64,000 nt of DNA, taken from assembly GCA_030430575.1 (NCBI GenBank), contig JAUIKF010000037.1, positions 23,295 through 87,294 of the forward strand, in the 5' to 3' direction. A model generated the notes under the pieces. That model made no database searches and was not told the DNA's origin. It worked only from the letters and a program-made list of their open reading frames with translations. Below, one piece after another: positions 16,873 through 25,371 of the stretch. Source of the DNA: Bacteroidia bacterium. GTDB lineage: Bacteria > Bacteroidota > Bacteroidia > J057. The number at the start of each line of letters is the position of its first letter. Position 1 is the first letter of the stretch. A program made the translations under genes and the position numbers.

Positions 16873-19356
16873 TCATCGAATGAGCTGAATCTTCTTGGTA
16901 AGGATGCCCTGACCATTAGAGGCTTTCAACAAGTAGATACCTGGTGTCAAGTGCGTCAGGGACAAGGTATTTTTCCCTGTATGCGCTTTATGCGTCATCA
17001 CAGGGCGACCTTGAAGGTCATATAGGACGAGGTCCAATTCGTATACATTTTCCACCTGTACCAGCAATTGGCCTTTATTGGGATTAGGATAAAGCGTCAT
17101 GGTGTTGGTCGGGAGGGTTGGTGGAATACCGACATTGTCGTTGGTTATAATGATCCGTCCATCTACGGGATAAATAGGAATTTCAGTCCCATCCGTACGG
17201 ATTACGCGTAGGTCCACCACTTCCAGGTACAGGGTATCGAATATCTGCCGCTTCCCTGTAATATCATCAATCATGATAATATCGAGCCGAGCGATTTCTC
17301 CATGATTTCCCCTGAAAGTATGATCATCTCGACTAATACCGATATTGATGCGTCCGTCTTGGAATTGATCTTTTTGCATGCTAAAAAGATCTGTCCCTGG
17401 CGTTCCTAACCATGAATTTTCAACGGTAATGTGTGCAGAGCCAGAATCCACCAATTCGCTGTCATAGGTGATGCTAAAGGCGACACCATATACGCTGTCG
17501 GCAGGCAAAGAGTCCGTTCCCAGCAAGATGGGGATAGACAGGGTGTCTCCTGTCAAGACAGCGAAATTAGGCGTTTGAAGCCAAAGGGGCGGATCGCCTG
17601 GACCGCCTGAACGGCTAGTCTTGAAATGGGTATTGGCATAATTCAGGGAAATGCCCAAGGTGTCATCTACATTGATAATGGTATCTCCATTGGTATTGGC
17701 GTAGGTGTAGTCCACACCGCCGAGAATGGTATCTCCCCAAGCAGATGCCTGCTTGCCGCTCCACGTCAGGCTCTGGTCCTGACGGGCTGGTCCTGTCTCG
17801 CCGTAGGCCAGGCCGATGGCCAGCACGTCAAAGTTGTTGGCGGTCCCGTCATTGTCGGCGTCGCCAGGCCATACGCAGAAGTCAGCGTATGCGACTACTA
17901 CAGAGTCCTTGGATTCTCTATGAAAGGGGTCACGAAGGGTAGAATCCACAACAAGAACAGAATAAGTACCTGGCAAACCCACTTTGATAGAAGTTCCCGT
18001 TGCATTGGTATTCCATGCATAGGAAAAAGGACCAGAAGCTGGAATCCCATAAATGGTAGGACTGAGTACCAAACTATCACCTGGGCAGATGTAAATGGTA
18101 TCTTCTGGAAATACAGCCAAAAGGCTCGTGTCTGCTACATCAATTGTAATCGCATAGTCCGTCAGTGCTGTAAGGCCACACCAAGTAGAATCTATTAACC
18201 GAACTCCAAATGCATGGCGACCACTTACTTTTGGAATCCATTGAAATTCCGCTACAGGGTCGATTCCACTGACAATATTTGTCTTAGTGGGGTCAGAATC
18301 GTCATAGAATTCAGCCCCTAGTTGAGGTAAATTATCAGTCCAGGTAACCGTGCTTTTATCCCCGTCATTATCCATTACCTGCAATTCAAATCGCAGCTGC
18401 TCCCCTATCGCAGCACGCACAGTAAAGGAATCTACCCATCCCCCCCCCCAAACACTGTCTGTGACTTGTGGAGGAACCAAATAAGGCAATTCGCCGATTA
18501 GCGGATCTACTGTCGTAGGATTGACCACTTCAAAGCTCATGTCTCGCATATAAGTGGTCAGCAGCATCCCATCGCGATATTCCTTTACCTCCACACACAC
18601 TGGTGCCTGGACTTCACCTCCTGGCGAAGGCAGGAAAGTCAGGTTACCAGTGAGGGGATCAAGGGATACTTCCCAGTTGGGTCCCATAGGCTGGGCGAGG
18701 GAGTATCCAGACAAATAAGTGATAGGGGCGTTGGCAGTATCCAAACAATCCACAAAATGGAACGACAAAGAATCTCCATCAGGATCGTCTGCCCCCAGAC
18801 TCGCATGAGCAATAGTAGAGTCGAGTATATAAACAGTCGGTGGGAATAAGAAATTAGGCGAATGATTACAGAAAGTAAAATCTATCGGCCCCGTCCTGAC
18901 ATAGAGGTCTGCATCCGCAGCGCCATTGGTCATGTCGCTAGATCGACAACAACCATCAAATACAATCCAGAATTCACAAGCAGGAGAAATCCCAGAAAAA
19001 TCCACGTCCAGGTATTGAACATATTCCTTTACGCCGCCTATGGCAGAGGGCGGCGGGCTAGGTTGGACACAACTATTGGGAATGAGTGGACAGATAGGCG
19101 TCACTTCTATGATATGGGTGGTAGCCCAAGTTCCTGGCAAAGTAGGCGAAGGACACATCCCTTCTAACCAAATATCAGGGGAATCAATAGGCGTGGTATC
19201 ACACACAATATAGCGCGTCACGATGATACGATACTGATCAGATCCTTTACACTCATAGCGAAGGTCTACCCCGATTTCATTTTGGCTAAATGCATTTACA
19301 CAAGTAAGCAATAGCCCACTTATACATAATAGCCGCAACAGGGAGAGGAACTTCAT
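16873..19356 (-). CDS. T9SS-secreted protein with dockerin-like repeats and a cohesin-like domain
   Basis: An 827-aa exported protein. The frame extends 30 codons further upstream, but the ATG used here begins a proper signal peptide (MKFLSLLRLLCISGLLLTC, cleaved near AFSQ). The N-terminal 450 residues are Ig-like beta-rich repeats. A dockerin-like pair of Ca-binding loops follows (GDADNDGTANNFDVLAIGLAYG, then NTNGDTIINVDDTLGISLNYA). Next comes a beta-sandwich resembling cohesin (LSIPILLGTDSL, VYGVAFSITYDSELV, ARLDIIMIDD). The last 80 residues are a type-A T9SS sorting domain (LYPNPNKGQLLV through GIYLLKAS to KKIQLIR), so it should be attached to or released from the cell surface. It is monocistronic with its own terminator. 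The function may be adhesion or assembly; no enzyme motif is seen. Confidence 0.83.
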   Translation of the reverse strand: MKFLSLLRLLCISGLLLTCVNAFSQNEIGVDLRYECKGSDQYRIIVTRYIVCDTTPIDSPDIWLEGMCPSPTLPGTWATTHIIEVTPICPLIPNSCVQPSPPPSAIGGVKEYVQYLDVDFSGISPACEFWIVFDGCCRSSDMTNGAADADLYVRTGPIDFTFCNHSPNFLFPPTVYILDSTIAHASLGADDPDGDSLSFHFVDCLDTANAPITYLSGYSLAQPMGPNWEVSLDPLTGNLTFLPSPGGEVQAPVCVEVKEYRDGMLLTTYMRDMSFEVVNPTTVDPLIGELPYLVPPQVTDSVWGGGWVDSFTVRAAIGEQLRFELQVMDNDGDKSTVTWTDNLPQLGAEFYDDSDPTKTNIVSGIDPVAEFQWIPKVSGRHAFGVRLIDSTWCGLTALTDYAITIDVADTSLLAVFPEDTIYICPGDSLVLSPTIYGIPASGPFSYAWNTNATGTSIKVGLPGTYSVLVVDSTLRDPFHRESKDSVVVAYADFCVWPGDADNDGTANNFDVLAIGLAYGETGPARQDQSLTWSGKQASAWGDTILGGVDYTYANTNGDTIINVDDTLGISLNYANTHFKTSRSGGPGDPPLWLQTPNFAVLTGDTLSIPILLGTDSLPADSVYGVAFSITYDSELVDSGSAHITVENSWLGTPGTDLFSMQKDQFQDGRINIGISRDDHTFRGNHGEIARLDIIMIDDITGKRQIFDTLYLEVVDLRVIRTDGTEIPIYPVDGRIIITNDNVGIPPTLPTNTMTLYPNPNKGQLLVQVENVYELDLVLYDLQGRPVMTHKAHTGKNTLSLTHLTPGIYLLKASNGQGILTKKIQLIR

Positions 19357-19738
19357 AAAGGTTTGAGGTTGTTGGTTAAGGTTTTTACACTTAAGGGATT
19401 GATTATGAACTACATAGTCGATCACCTGTTTCCGTTCAAGGTACAATTTGAAACTAAATATTCAGGTCCCAAAAAACATCGAAGCACGTTTCTGATAAAA
19501 TCAAAATAAAAATTAAAATTAAAATTAAAATTAAATAGCTGACAATCAGTGAATTAATAATAAATCAATCAATAATTCCACCCCTTTTTCTGAATTTTTC
19601 TGCACTTTGAGTATCTTGAGTGATTAGATTGATATACTAGTTTTGTAAAACCCTGACAGGCAGTTTATATTTTCACCCTTTGGCAGGCTCAGGACATATT
19701 TTCATTTTCATTTTAACTTTGATTTATTCTTCAAAGAT
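19357..19738. other. Divergent intergenic region, AT-rich repeats
   Basis: No gene is seen. An (AAAATT)n run at about 19501-19535 has a partial complement (TTTTCATTTTCATTTTAA) at 19697-19716. A TAGTTTTG -7 box at 19638-19645, with a TTG about 18 nt before it, is a plausible promoter for the gene at 19739. Confidence 0.5.
19638..19645 (+). promoter_or_regulatory. Putative -7 box for the 19739 gene
   Basis: TAGTTTTG fits TAnnTTTG, and TTG in ATCTTGAG lies about 18 nt upstream as a -33 element. The leader would be about 90 nt. Confidence 0.4.
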
Positions 19739-21202
19739 ATGTTGAGTTCCAAATTGACCGATCTGCTTAAATCATTTTCCTCCAAGGATTTCAAAAAATT
19801 TATTCAATTTGTCGAATCGCCCTTTTTTAATCGGAATCCTAGATTGGTAACGTTGGCAAAGCTGCTTAGGAAGGCTGCGCCTGACTTTGAGGATAAAATG
19901 TTGGAGAAAGAAGCGGTTTTTGCTGCAATGTATGGAAAGGAAGTACCCTTTAATGAGCAGCAAGTCTACGACCATATTTCCTTCCTGATGCGGCTATTGG
20001 AAGATTTTTTGGCCTACCTGGAGTATGAAGAGGATACGGTGGGGCAAAAGCGTTATTTGCTCAAATCCCTCACCGACCGTTCCCTCAAAGATCATTTCAA
20101 ACGGACTGCTCGTAAGGTGGACAATTTTCAAGGACGAAGAAATATTCGGGACGACTCTTTTTATTTCGACAACTACCTGATTGCCAAAGAAGCCAACCGC
20201 TTTTACTCCAAACAATACAAACGCGGCTTTGACGATAGCCTGATTGGGATCGTCGAAAACCTGGACATCTTCTACCTCGTGAGCAAGCTCAAATATTCCT
20301 GCGACATGCTCAACCGCAAAAATATCCTCAATGTCGCTTATGAGTCCCAGATGATGCCTGAGGTTCAGCAATATTTACAAGAAAATCCCGAATACCTCAA
20401 AATTCCCTCCATCAACATCTACTACCAGATCTATATGATGCTGGTCGAAAGTGAAAACGAAGTCCATTACCAAAACCTGGTTAGCTTGCTGGATGAGCAC
20501 TCCGAGACCCTCAAAAAAGAAGAAGCCCTTGGCCTTTATGGCTATGCCCAGAACTACTGCACCAAGCAGATCAACAACGGCAACACCCGCTACCTCAAAG
20601 AAATTTTTCGCCTTTATAAAGACTTGCTGAAAAAGGAGCTACTCATGTTTGAAGGTATTTTTGACCATAGAGTCTATAAGAATATCGTCACGGTCGCCCT
20701 ACGCCTCAACCAGTTTGAGTGGACGCACGATTTCATCGAATCCTATCGAGCGCATATCACACCTACCTTCCGGGATACCGCCTATAACTTCAATATGGCG
20801 ACCTATTTCTACGAGCAACAGAAATACCACGAAGCGCTCCAAGCCCTGCAAAAGGCTTCCCTTGAAGACGTATTCTACCACCTCAGCGCCAAGTCTATGC
20901 TGCTCAAGATTTATTATGAAATGGAGGAAGACGATGCCTTGGAGTCGCTGATTGATTCGTTTAAGGTCTATTTGAAGCGAAATAAATATGTTTCCAAATA
21001 CCACTACGAGACGCACCGCAACCTGCTCAAATTTGTCCGGCGCGCCAATAAGCTCCGTCAGACACATTGGATGATGTCAGAGGAGAAATACACCGAATCC
21101 ATCAAAAAACTCAACACCGAAATCGAGGCGACCTCCAACCTCACCAACATCAGTTGGTTGAAAGCGAAAGTGAGGGAGCTGGAGCGTTCGAGCGTTCGAT
21201 AG
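19739..21202 (+). CDS. Hypothetical all-helical protein, Bacteroidota-type
   Basis: A 487-aa protein without signal peptide or membrane segments. It begins with MLSSKLTDLLKSFSSKDFKKF and FVESPFFNRNP, a segment I have seen at the N-terminus of uncharacterised Bacteroidota proteins, and continues as helical pairs rich in Tyr and Lys. Later units (YHEALQALQKASLEDVFYHLSAKSMLLKIYYEMEEDDALESLIDSF) resemble TPR-like helices, so a scaffold role is possible. No catalytic motif is apparent. The ATG is unambiguous. The gene precedes an NAD-binding protein on the same strand but is separated from it by a hairpin repeat, so an operon is uncertain. Confidence 0.7.
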   Translation: MLSSKLTDLLKSFSSKDFKKFIQFVESPFFNRNPRLVTLAKLLRKAAPDFEDKMLEKEAVFAAMYGKEVPFNEQQVYDHISFLMRLLEDFLAYLEYEEDTVGQKRYLLKSLTDRSLKDHFKRTARKVDNFQGRRNIRDDSFYFDNYLIAKEANRFYSKQYKRGFDDSLIGIVENLDIFYLVSKLKYSCDMLNRKNILNVAYESQMMPEVQQYLQENPEYLKIPSINIYYQIYMMLVESENEVHYQNLVSLLDEHSETLKKEEALGLYGYAQNYCTKQINNGNTRYLKEIFRLYKDLLKKELLMFEGIFDHRVYKNIVTVALRLNQFEWTHDFIESYRAHITPTFRDTAYNFNMATYFYEQQKYHEALQALQKASLEDVFYHLSAKSMLLKIYYEMEEDDALESLIDSFKVYLKRNKYVSKYHYETHRNLLKFVRRANKLRQTHWMMSEEKYTESIKKLNTEIEATSNLTNISWLKAKVRELERSSVR

Positions 21203-21210
21203 TCCAACAA

Positions 21211-21258
21211 AAGACCTCGGAGGTTTGATCAGCATTATGGCTAAAAACCTTCGAGGTC
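21211..21258. repeat. Inverted repeat AAGACCTCGGAGGTTT / AAACCTTCGAGGTCT
   Basis: A near-perfect inverted pair around a 17-nt loop, followed by GCGGGTTTTATT. It could terminate the upstream gene. It also contains a spurious in-frame start (21225) for the next gene, which supports using the later ATG there. Confidence 0.6.
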
Positions 21259-21317
21259 TCGCGGGTTTTATTACCGATAATCATCATGAGAAAATATCCC
21301 GTCAAATATTCCCACAC

Positions 21318-21983
21318 ATGAAAAAAGTTCTCCTCACCGGCGCCACCGGCATGGTCGGTGGCATCGTCTTACAAACCTGCTTGGCGTCCGCTGAGATCGC
21401 CCAAGTCACGTCCCTCGTCCGAAGGTCATCGGGGATTGCACATCCCAAGTTGAAGGAAGTCATCCACGATGATTTTAGCAACTATACGGGCCTAGAGGCC
21501 CATTTCGAGGAAATAGACGCTGCCTACTTCTGTATTGGTGTTTATACAGGTCAGGTCCCAAATGATCAGTTCAAGGTCATCACCGTTGACTTTACCCTTG
21601 CCTTTGCTGATGCGCTCAAAACGCACAGCCCAGAAGCGACGCTCTGCTTCCTCAGCGGCGCAGGCGCTGACCCCAAAGAAAAAAGCCGAACGGCTTTTGC
21701 CCGCTACAAAGGCATCGCCGAGAACTACCTCCTCAGCAAAGGATTTTCGCAATTGTACATCTTCCGTCCTGCCTATATTTACCCCGTCACCCCACGCAAA
21801 GAACCCAACCTCATGTACCGCGTCAGCCGCAAGCTATATCCAGTCTTAAAGGCCATTTATCCCGCTGCCACCATCACCTCCGTCCAGTTGGGGCAAGCCA
21901 TGTTTCAGGCGGGCCTGACAGGAGCGGAGCAGACGATATTGGAAAATGAGGAGATCAAGAAGATATTGCAGATTGATGATTAA
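21318..21983 (+). CDS. NAD(P)-binding Rossmann protein (atypical SDR / epimerase-like)
   Basis: A 221-aa protein. The start is the ATG giving MKKVLLTGATGMVGG, which places the GxxGxxG dinucleotide motif at residues 8-14 as usual; an upstream in-frame ATG lies inside an inverted repeat. YFCIGVYTG and SGAGADPKEKSRTAFARYKG follow, the last containing the YxxxK-like pair ARYKGIAE. This pattern matches the atypical SDRs of the HTATIP2/YwnB kind, often annotated as oxidoreductases or semialdehyde-dehydrogenase-like. The substrate is unknown. It is followed by an unrelated GNAT gene after a direct-repeat-bearing gap. Confidence 0.8.
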   Translation: MKKVLLTGATGMVGGIVLQTCLASAEIAQVTSLVRRSSGIAHPKLKEVIHDDFSNYTGLEAHFEEIDAAYFCIGVYTGQVPNDQFKVITVDFTLAFADALKTHSPEATLCFLSGAGADPKEKSRTAFARYKGIAENYLLSKGFSQLYIFRPAYIYPVTPRKEPNLMYRVSRKLYPVLKAIYPAATITSVQLGQAMFQAGLTGAEQTILENEEIKKILQIDD

Positions 21984-22088
21984 CGAACAAGGATTTTTGA
22001 AGGGGGAAGATTGCGGAATATCGATTGACGAACAAGGATTTTTGAAGGAAAAGACCTCTTCACTTCAACAATCATCAATCCTTGTTCG
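21984..22088. repeat. Direct repeat CGAACAAGGATTTTTGAAGG with inverted copy
   Basis: Two identical 20-nt units at 21984-22003 and 22029-22048 are followed by the complementary CAATCCTTGTTCG ending near 22088. They occupy the whole gap before the GNAT gene. Confidence 0.65.
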
Positions 22089-22103
22089 ACATTCATCAAT
22101 CAA

Positions 22104-22616
22104 ATGATCAAACTCCTCACCCCATCAGACGCAGTCGCTTACCGAGAACTGAGGCTCAAAAGCCTTCAGGAAGCACCATTTGCCTTTAGCGAAGGCTATG
22201 AAGATGAAGTGCAGAAAGACTTAGAAGCCTTTGCAAAAGACCTCAAAATCAAAGGCAATCCACCTGAGCGATTCATTCTAGGCGCACGTGACGCACAAGG
22301 CGAATTGATAGGCTTTGTCACCTTCAAGCGTGACCAGCGGTCCAAGGCCCGTCACAAAGGCATGATCCATGCCATGTACACCGCGCCAGCCTTCAGAAAA
22401 CAAGGAATTGGTAAACAGTTGATCATGGAATTATTCGAAAGAGTCAAGCTACTTGAAGGATTGGAACAAATCCACCTCTGGGTGCTCCACACGACCACTT
22501 CAGCGACTGATTTCTATCTGAAATGTGGATTCGAGTCACAAGGCGCTTTTGTCAAAAATGACCTCAAATTTGAAGGACAGTATATCCATGCAGCGTATAT
22601 GGTGAAGTACCTTTGA
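22104..22616 (+). CDS. GNAT-family N-acetyltransferase
   Basis: A 170-aa acetyl-CoA-dependent transferase. The central beta4-alpha3 region shows IHAMYTAPAFRKQGIGKQLIM, with the Q/RxxGxG/A acetyl-CoA-binding loop, and the C-terminal half has HLWVLHTTTSATDFYLKCGF, where the aromatic after the alpha4 helix is usual for GNATs. The early segment (LRLKSLQEAPFAFSEGYEDE) is characteristic of a common bacterial subfamily of unknown substrate. It stands alone between two repeat-filled gaps, with no partner that indicates the acceptor. Confidence 0.87.
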   Translation: MIKLLTPSDAVAYRELRLKSLQEAPFAFSEGYEDEVQKDLEAFAKDLKIKGNPPERFILGARDAQGELIGFVTFKRDQRSKARHKGMIHAMYTAPAFRKQGIGKQLIMELFERVKLLEGLEQIHLWVLHTTTSATDFYLKCGFESQGAFVKNDLKFEGQYIHAAYMVKYL

Positions 22617-22733
22617 GATATTTTAGATTTTTTCAGAGAAAAAATCTGTGCGTTAACTGATCATTAGTGTAATTTACCCCTCCTCAATCCTCCATTCAAA
22701 ATTCACCATTCAATCATTCAAAATTATCCCCCC

Positions 22734-23441
22734 ATGACACTAGACCAAATCATGACCGAGCTCGAAGGCTACGGAAGCGAAAGCACCAAAAAGATACTCA
22801 TGAAACACGGCGCAAAGGAGCCGTTTTTTGGCGTCAAAGTCGCAGACTTGAAGAAGATCGTCAAAAAGACTAAAAAACAGCACGAACTGTCGCTGGAGTT
22901 ATATGCGACCGGTAATTCTGACGCGATGTATCTGGCAGGCCTGATAGCTGATGAGAAGCAGATCACCAAAGCCCAACTGCAGGAATGGGTGCAACAGGCG
23001 TATTGGTATATGATCAGCGAATACACCGTGCCGTGGATCGCCGCTGAGACGCCGTATGGCTTTGAACTGGGCATGGAATGGATCAAGTCTGATCAGGAAA
23101 TGATCGCCGCCGCAGGATGGTCTACCCTTTCCTCCTACGCTTCTGTGAATCCTGACAGCGAACTGGATATTGCCACTTATGAATCGCTCCTCGATCACGT
23201 AGCAGAAAACATCCACGCGGCTCCCAACCGTGTCCGATACACCATGAACGCCTTCGTCATTGCTGTAGGCAGCTATATCAAAAGCCTCACAGATAAGGCA
23301 AACGAGGCCGCAGCCCTCATCGGTAAGGTAAGCGTAGACATGGGCGGCACTGCCTGTAAGGTCCCGTTGGCGACGACCTATATCCAGAAAGTGGCGGATA
23401 GAGGAAGTATTGGGAAAAAACGCAAGATGGCGCGTTGTTGA
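22734..23441 (+). CDS. DNA alkylation repeat (AlkD-like) protein
   Basis: A 235-aa helical-repeat protein. The N-terminal FFGVKVADLKKIVKK and successive helical pairs correspond to the HEAT-like fold of AlkC/AlkD glycosylases, which excise N3/N7-alkylated purines. The C-terminal MGGTACKVPLATTYIQKV segment is a hallmark of the shorter subfamily common in Bacteroidota. The AlkD catalytic Asp/Trp pair cannot be mapped with certainty, so glycosylase activity is not proven; some members only bind DNA. A single ATG start fits. An AT-rich TTCAAAATT repeat precedes the gene. Confidence 0.82.
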   Translation: MTLDQIMTELEGYGSESTKKILMKHGAKEPFFGVKVADLKKIVKKTKKQHELSLELYATGNSDAMYLAGLIADEKQITKAQLQEWVQQAYWYMISEYTVPWIAAETPYGFELGMEWIKSDQEMIAAAGWSTLSSYASVNPDSELDIATYESLLDHVAENIHAAPNRVRYTMNAFVIAVGSYIKSLTDKANEAAALIGKVSVDMGGTACKVPLATTYIQKVADRGSIGKKRKMARC

Positions 23442-23486
23442 GGGATTTTACGCAAAAAAAGGATTGAATACCATGCCCACTGAATT

Positions 23487-23566
23487 GAACCATATAAGGA
23501 ATATAAGTCCATTTAAGAGAGATGTCTTTTTCCCTTATATGCACTTAAATGTCTTATATGGTTTAA
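23487..23566. repeat. ACCATATAAGG hairpin element, copy 1
   Basis: The arms AACCATATAAGGAATATAAG and CTTATATGGTTT pair, with a second inner pair around TTATATGC. The same layout, with the outer arm AACCATATAAGG, recurs at 41431-41508, also just upstream of a plus-strand gene. Confidence 0.65.
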
Positions 23567-23583
23567 AAAATGGCTTTAAATTC

Positions 23584-23591
23584 TATTTTTG
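23584..23591 (+). promoter_or_regulatory. Putative -7 box for the aminopeptidase gene
   Basis: TATTTTTG matches TAnnTTTG and lies 53 nt upstream of the ATG, just after the hairpin element. Confidence 0.4.
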
Positions 23592-23644
23592 CCTGCTGTT
23601 AATTTGCCCCAAAAGCAAAACAGTAAATTTCCCTTACCCCAACC

Positions 23645-25111
23645 ATGAACATTACCCCAACCAGCCGTCCCACCGCCAAGGTGTTTATCCACCTCGTTTC
23701 TCCTTCCCTTCCTCTCCTGAAGATTGCCTCCATCGTCGGCACCTCTCCCTCGGGCCTTCAGGCCTATTTGGAAGCACACCCGACAGGCACCAATCAGGTT
23801 TTCTCACCAGAAGGCACCACCCATGTCCTCCTGGGCATCGGTAAGGAACCCACTGCCAAAAGTGCAGCAAAGGCGCTCAGCACCTATATCCGAAAGCACA
23901 AAAGCACCTATGAGCGCCTATGCTTATACTTTGCAGAACACTCACTTTGGGAAGGGCTATTGGATTCAGAACAGCATGTGTATATCACCGCCCTCGCCAA
24001 AGCTTGCAAAGTAGCGACCTATGATGCGGGTGGCCTCAAAAGTGAAGCGGGTTCCCCCGACCGCAAGCCCCTCGCTTTAGAGCAGGTTGAATTTTGGATC
24101 AATAAGGACCAAGAAGCAGCGGTCAACGAAGCCCTTACCAAAGGCATCCAGATCGCCAATACCCAGACCAAACTCATGGAAATGGTCAATCTCCCCGGCA
24201 ATTACCTGACGCCCCAGCGTCTGGCGGAGTATGCAGTGGAGTCGGGCGCAGCGCATGGTTTTGAGGTAGATGTATGGGACAAAAATAAATTGGATGAAAT
24301 GGGCTTTGGGGGATTGTTAGGGGTAAATAAAGGCTCCGAGCGCCCACCCGTTTTTATCCTGATGGAATACAAACATCCCGACGCACCGCAGACCATCGCT
24401 CTGGCAGGCAAGGGGGTCACTTTCGACACGGGCGGTATTTCTCTCAAGAAAGCCACCAATATGCATTATATGAAGTCTGACATGGGCGGTGCGGCGGCTG
24501 TACTGGGGGCTATCGAAATTGCGGCGAAGCGTCAACTTCCCCTCCATCTCGTCGCAGCCATCCCCGCGACAGACAACCTCCCCGATGGCAAAGCCATCGT
24601 CCCAGGGGATATCCTTACCGCCTACGGCGGCATTACCATAGAAATCGCAGATACCGATGCGGAAGGGCGACTCATCCTGGCAGATGCCGTTTCCTATCTG
24701 AGTGAAACTTATCAACCGGATGTCATGATTGACTTTGCCACGCTCACAGGTGCAGCTGTATATGCCTTGGGCTATCACGCAGGCGCGCTTTTTACGCATC
24801 ACGACGAGCTGGCTGACGCCCTCTACGCCGCCGGCCAAGCCTCCGGCGAACGCGTCTGGCGACTGCCCCTCTGGGATGACTACGCCAAGGCCATGAATTC
24901 TGATGTCGCAGACATCAAGAACTACGGAGGTCCAGCGGCCGGTGCCATCACCGCCGCCAAATTCATCGAAAAATTTACCCGAAATCACCCTTGTTGGGCA
25001 CACCTGGACATCGCAGGCGTCGCCTTCGGCAATACAGCCTATGCCAAAGATAAAAGCGCCACAGGCTTTGGAGTGGAGTTGATGCTTTCCTATTTTGAAG
25101 AAAGTAATTAG
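23645..25111 (+). CDS. Leucyl aminopeptidase family (M17) metallopeptidase
   Basis: A 488-aa di-metal cytosolic peptidase that removes N-terminal residues. The catalytic C-terminal domain shows GKGVTFDTGGISLK (catalytic Lys and metal-binding Asp), MKSDMGGAAAVLG (metal Asp), and the family signature as DTDAEGRLILADA, with Asp replacing the usual first Asn of NTDAEGRL. YALGYHAGALF and RVWRLPLWDDY follow, as in bacterial leucyl aminopeptidases. The N-terminal 170 residues are the less conserved macro-like domain. The length is normal (about 490). The substituted first signature residue is not itself a metal ligand, so activity is expected. Confidence 0.92.
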   Translation: MNITPTSRPTAKVFIHLVSPSLPLLKIASIVGTSPSGLQAYLEAHPTGTNQVFSPEGTTHVLLGIGKEPTAKSAAKALSTYIRKHKSTYERLCLYFAEHSLWEGLLDSEQHVYITALAKACKVATYDAGGLKSEAGSPDRKPLALEQVEFWINKDQEAAVNEALTKGIQIANTQTKLMEMVNLPGNYLTPQRLAEYAVESGAAHGFEVDVWDKNKLDEMGFGGLLGVNKGSERPPVFILMEYKHPDAPQTIALAGKGVTFDTGGISLKKATNMHYMKSDMGGAAAVLGAIEIAAKRQLPLHLVAAIPATDNLPDGKAIVPGDILTAYGGITIEIADTDAEGRLILADAVSYLSETYQPDVMIDFATLTGAAVYALGYHAGALFTHHDELADALYAAGQASGERVWRLPLWDDYAKAMNSDVADIKNYGGPAAGAITAAKFIEKFTRNHPCWAHLDIAGVAFGNTAYAKDKSATGFGVELMLSYFEESN

Positions 25112-25371
25112 TTCTAGTGATCTTTCAATTTTGAAAGATGGAGTTGGAAGTCATTTACTATTCTCAACTGTCAGAAAGTACAAACAAGGAACAAGAAATA
25201 AAAAAGTGAAAAGGGAAGAGATAACTAGTTACCCATACCCAAGAAATACTTTTGACTTCCTTGTTCCTTGTTTTTTATTTTTACTTAACCAGACAGCTAA
25301 ACCTAGAACAAATTCTAGGCTAAAAGACGACTTAGAACATAGAACCTAAAACTTAGAACCGTGCCTTTCTT
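25112..25371. repeat. Hairpin and low-complexity inverted repeats
   Basis: At 25120-25139 ATCTTTCAA and TTGAAAGAT form a 9-bp stem right after the aminopeptidase stop. AACAAGGAACAAGAAATAAAAA (about 25180) is complementary to the CCTTGTTCCTTGTTTTTTATTTTT stretch near 25260-25285, and TTCTAGG/CCTAGAAC-type units lie at 25303-25360. An open frame across this stretch reads repeat sequence and I do not regard it as a gene. Confidence 0.5.

Noticed and set aside
23410..23844. A 144-codon frame between the AlkD-like and aminopeptidase genes
   Set aside because: It overlaps both real genes in another frame and crosses the hairpin element; no coding signature.
25095..25349. An 84-codon plus-strand open frame after the aminopeptidase
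   Set aside because: It begins inside the aminopeptidase gene and reads through hairpin and low-complexity repeats; the composition is not protein-like.
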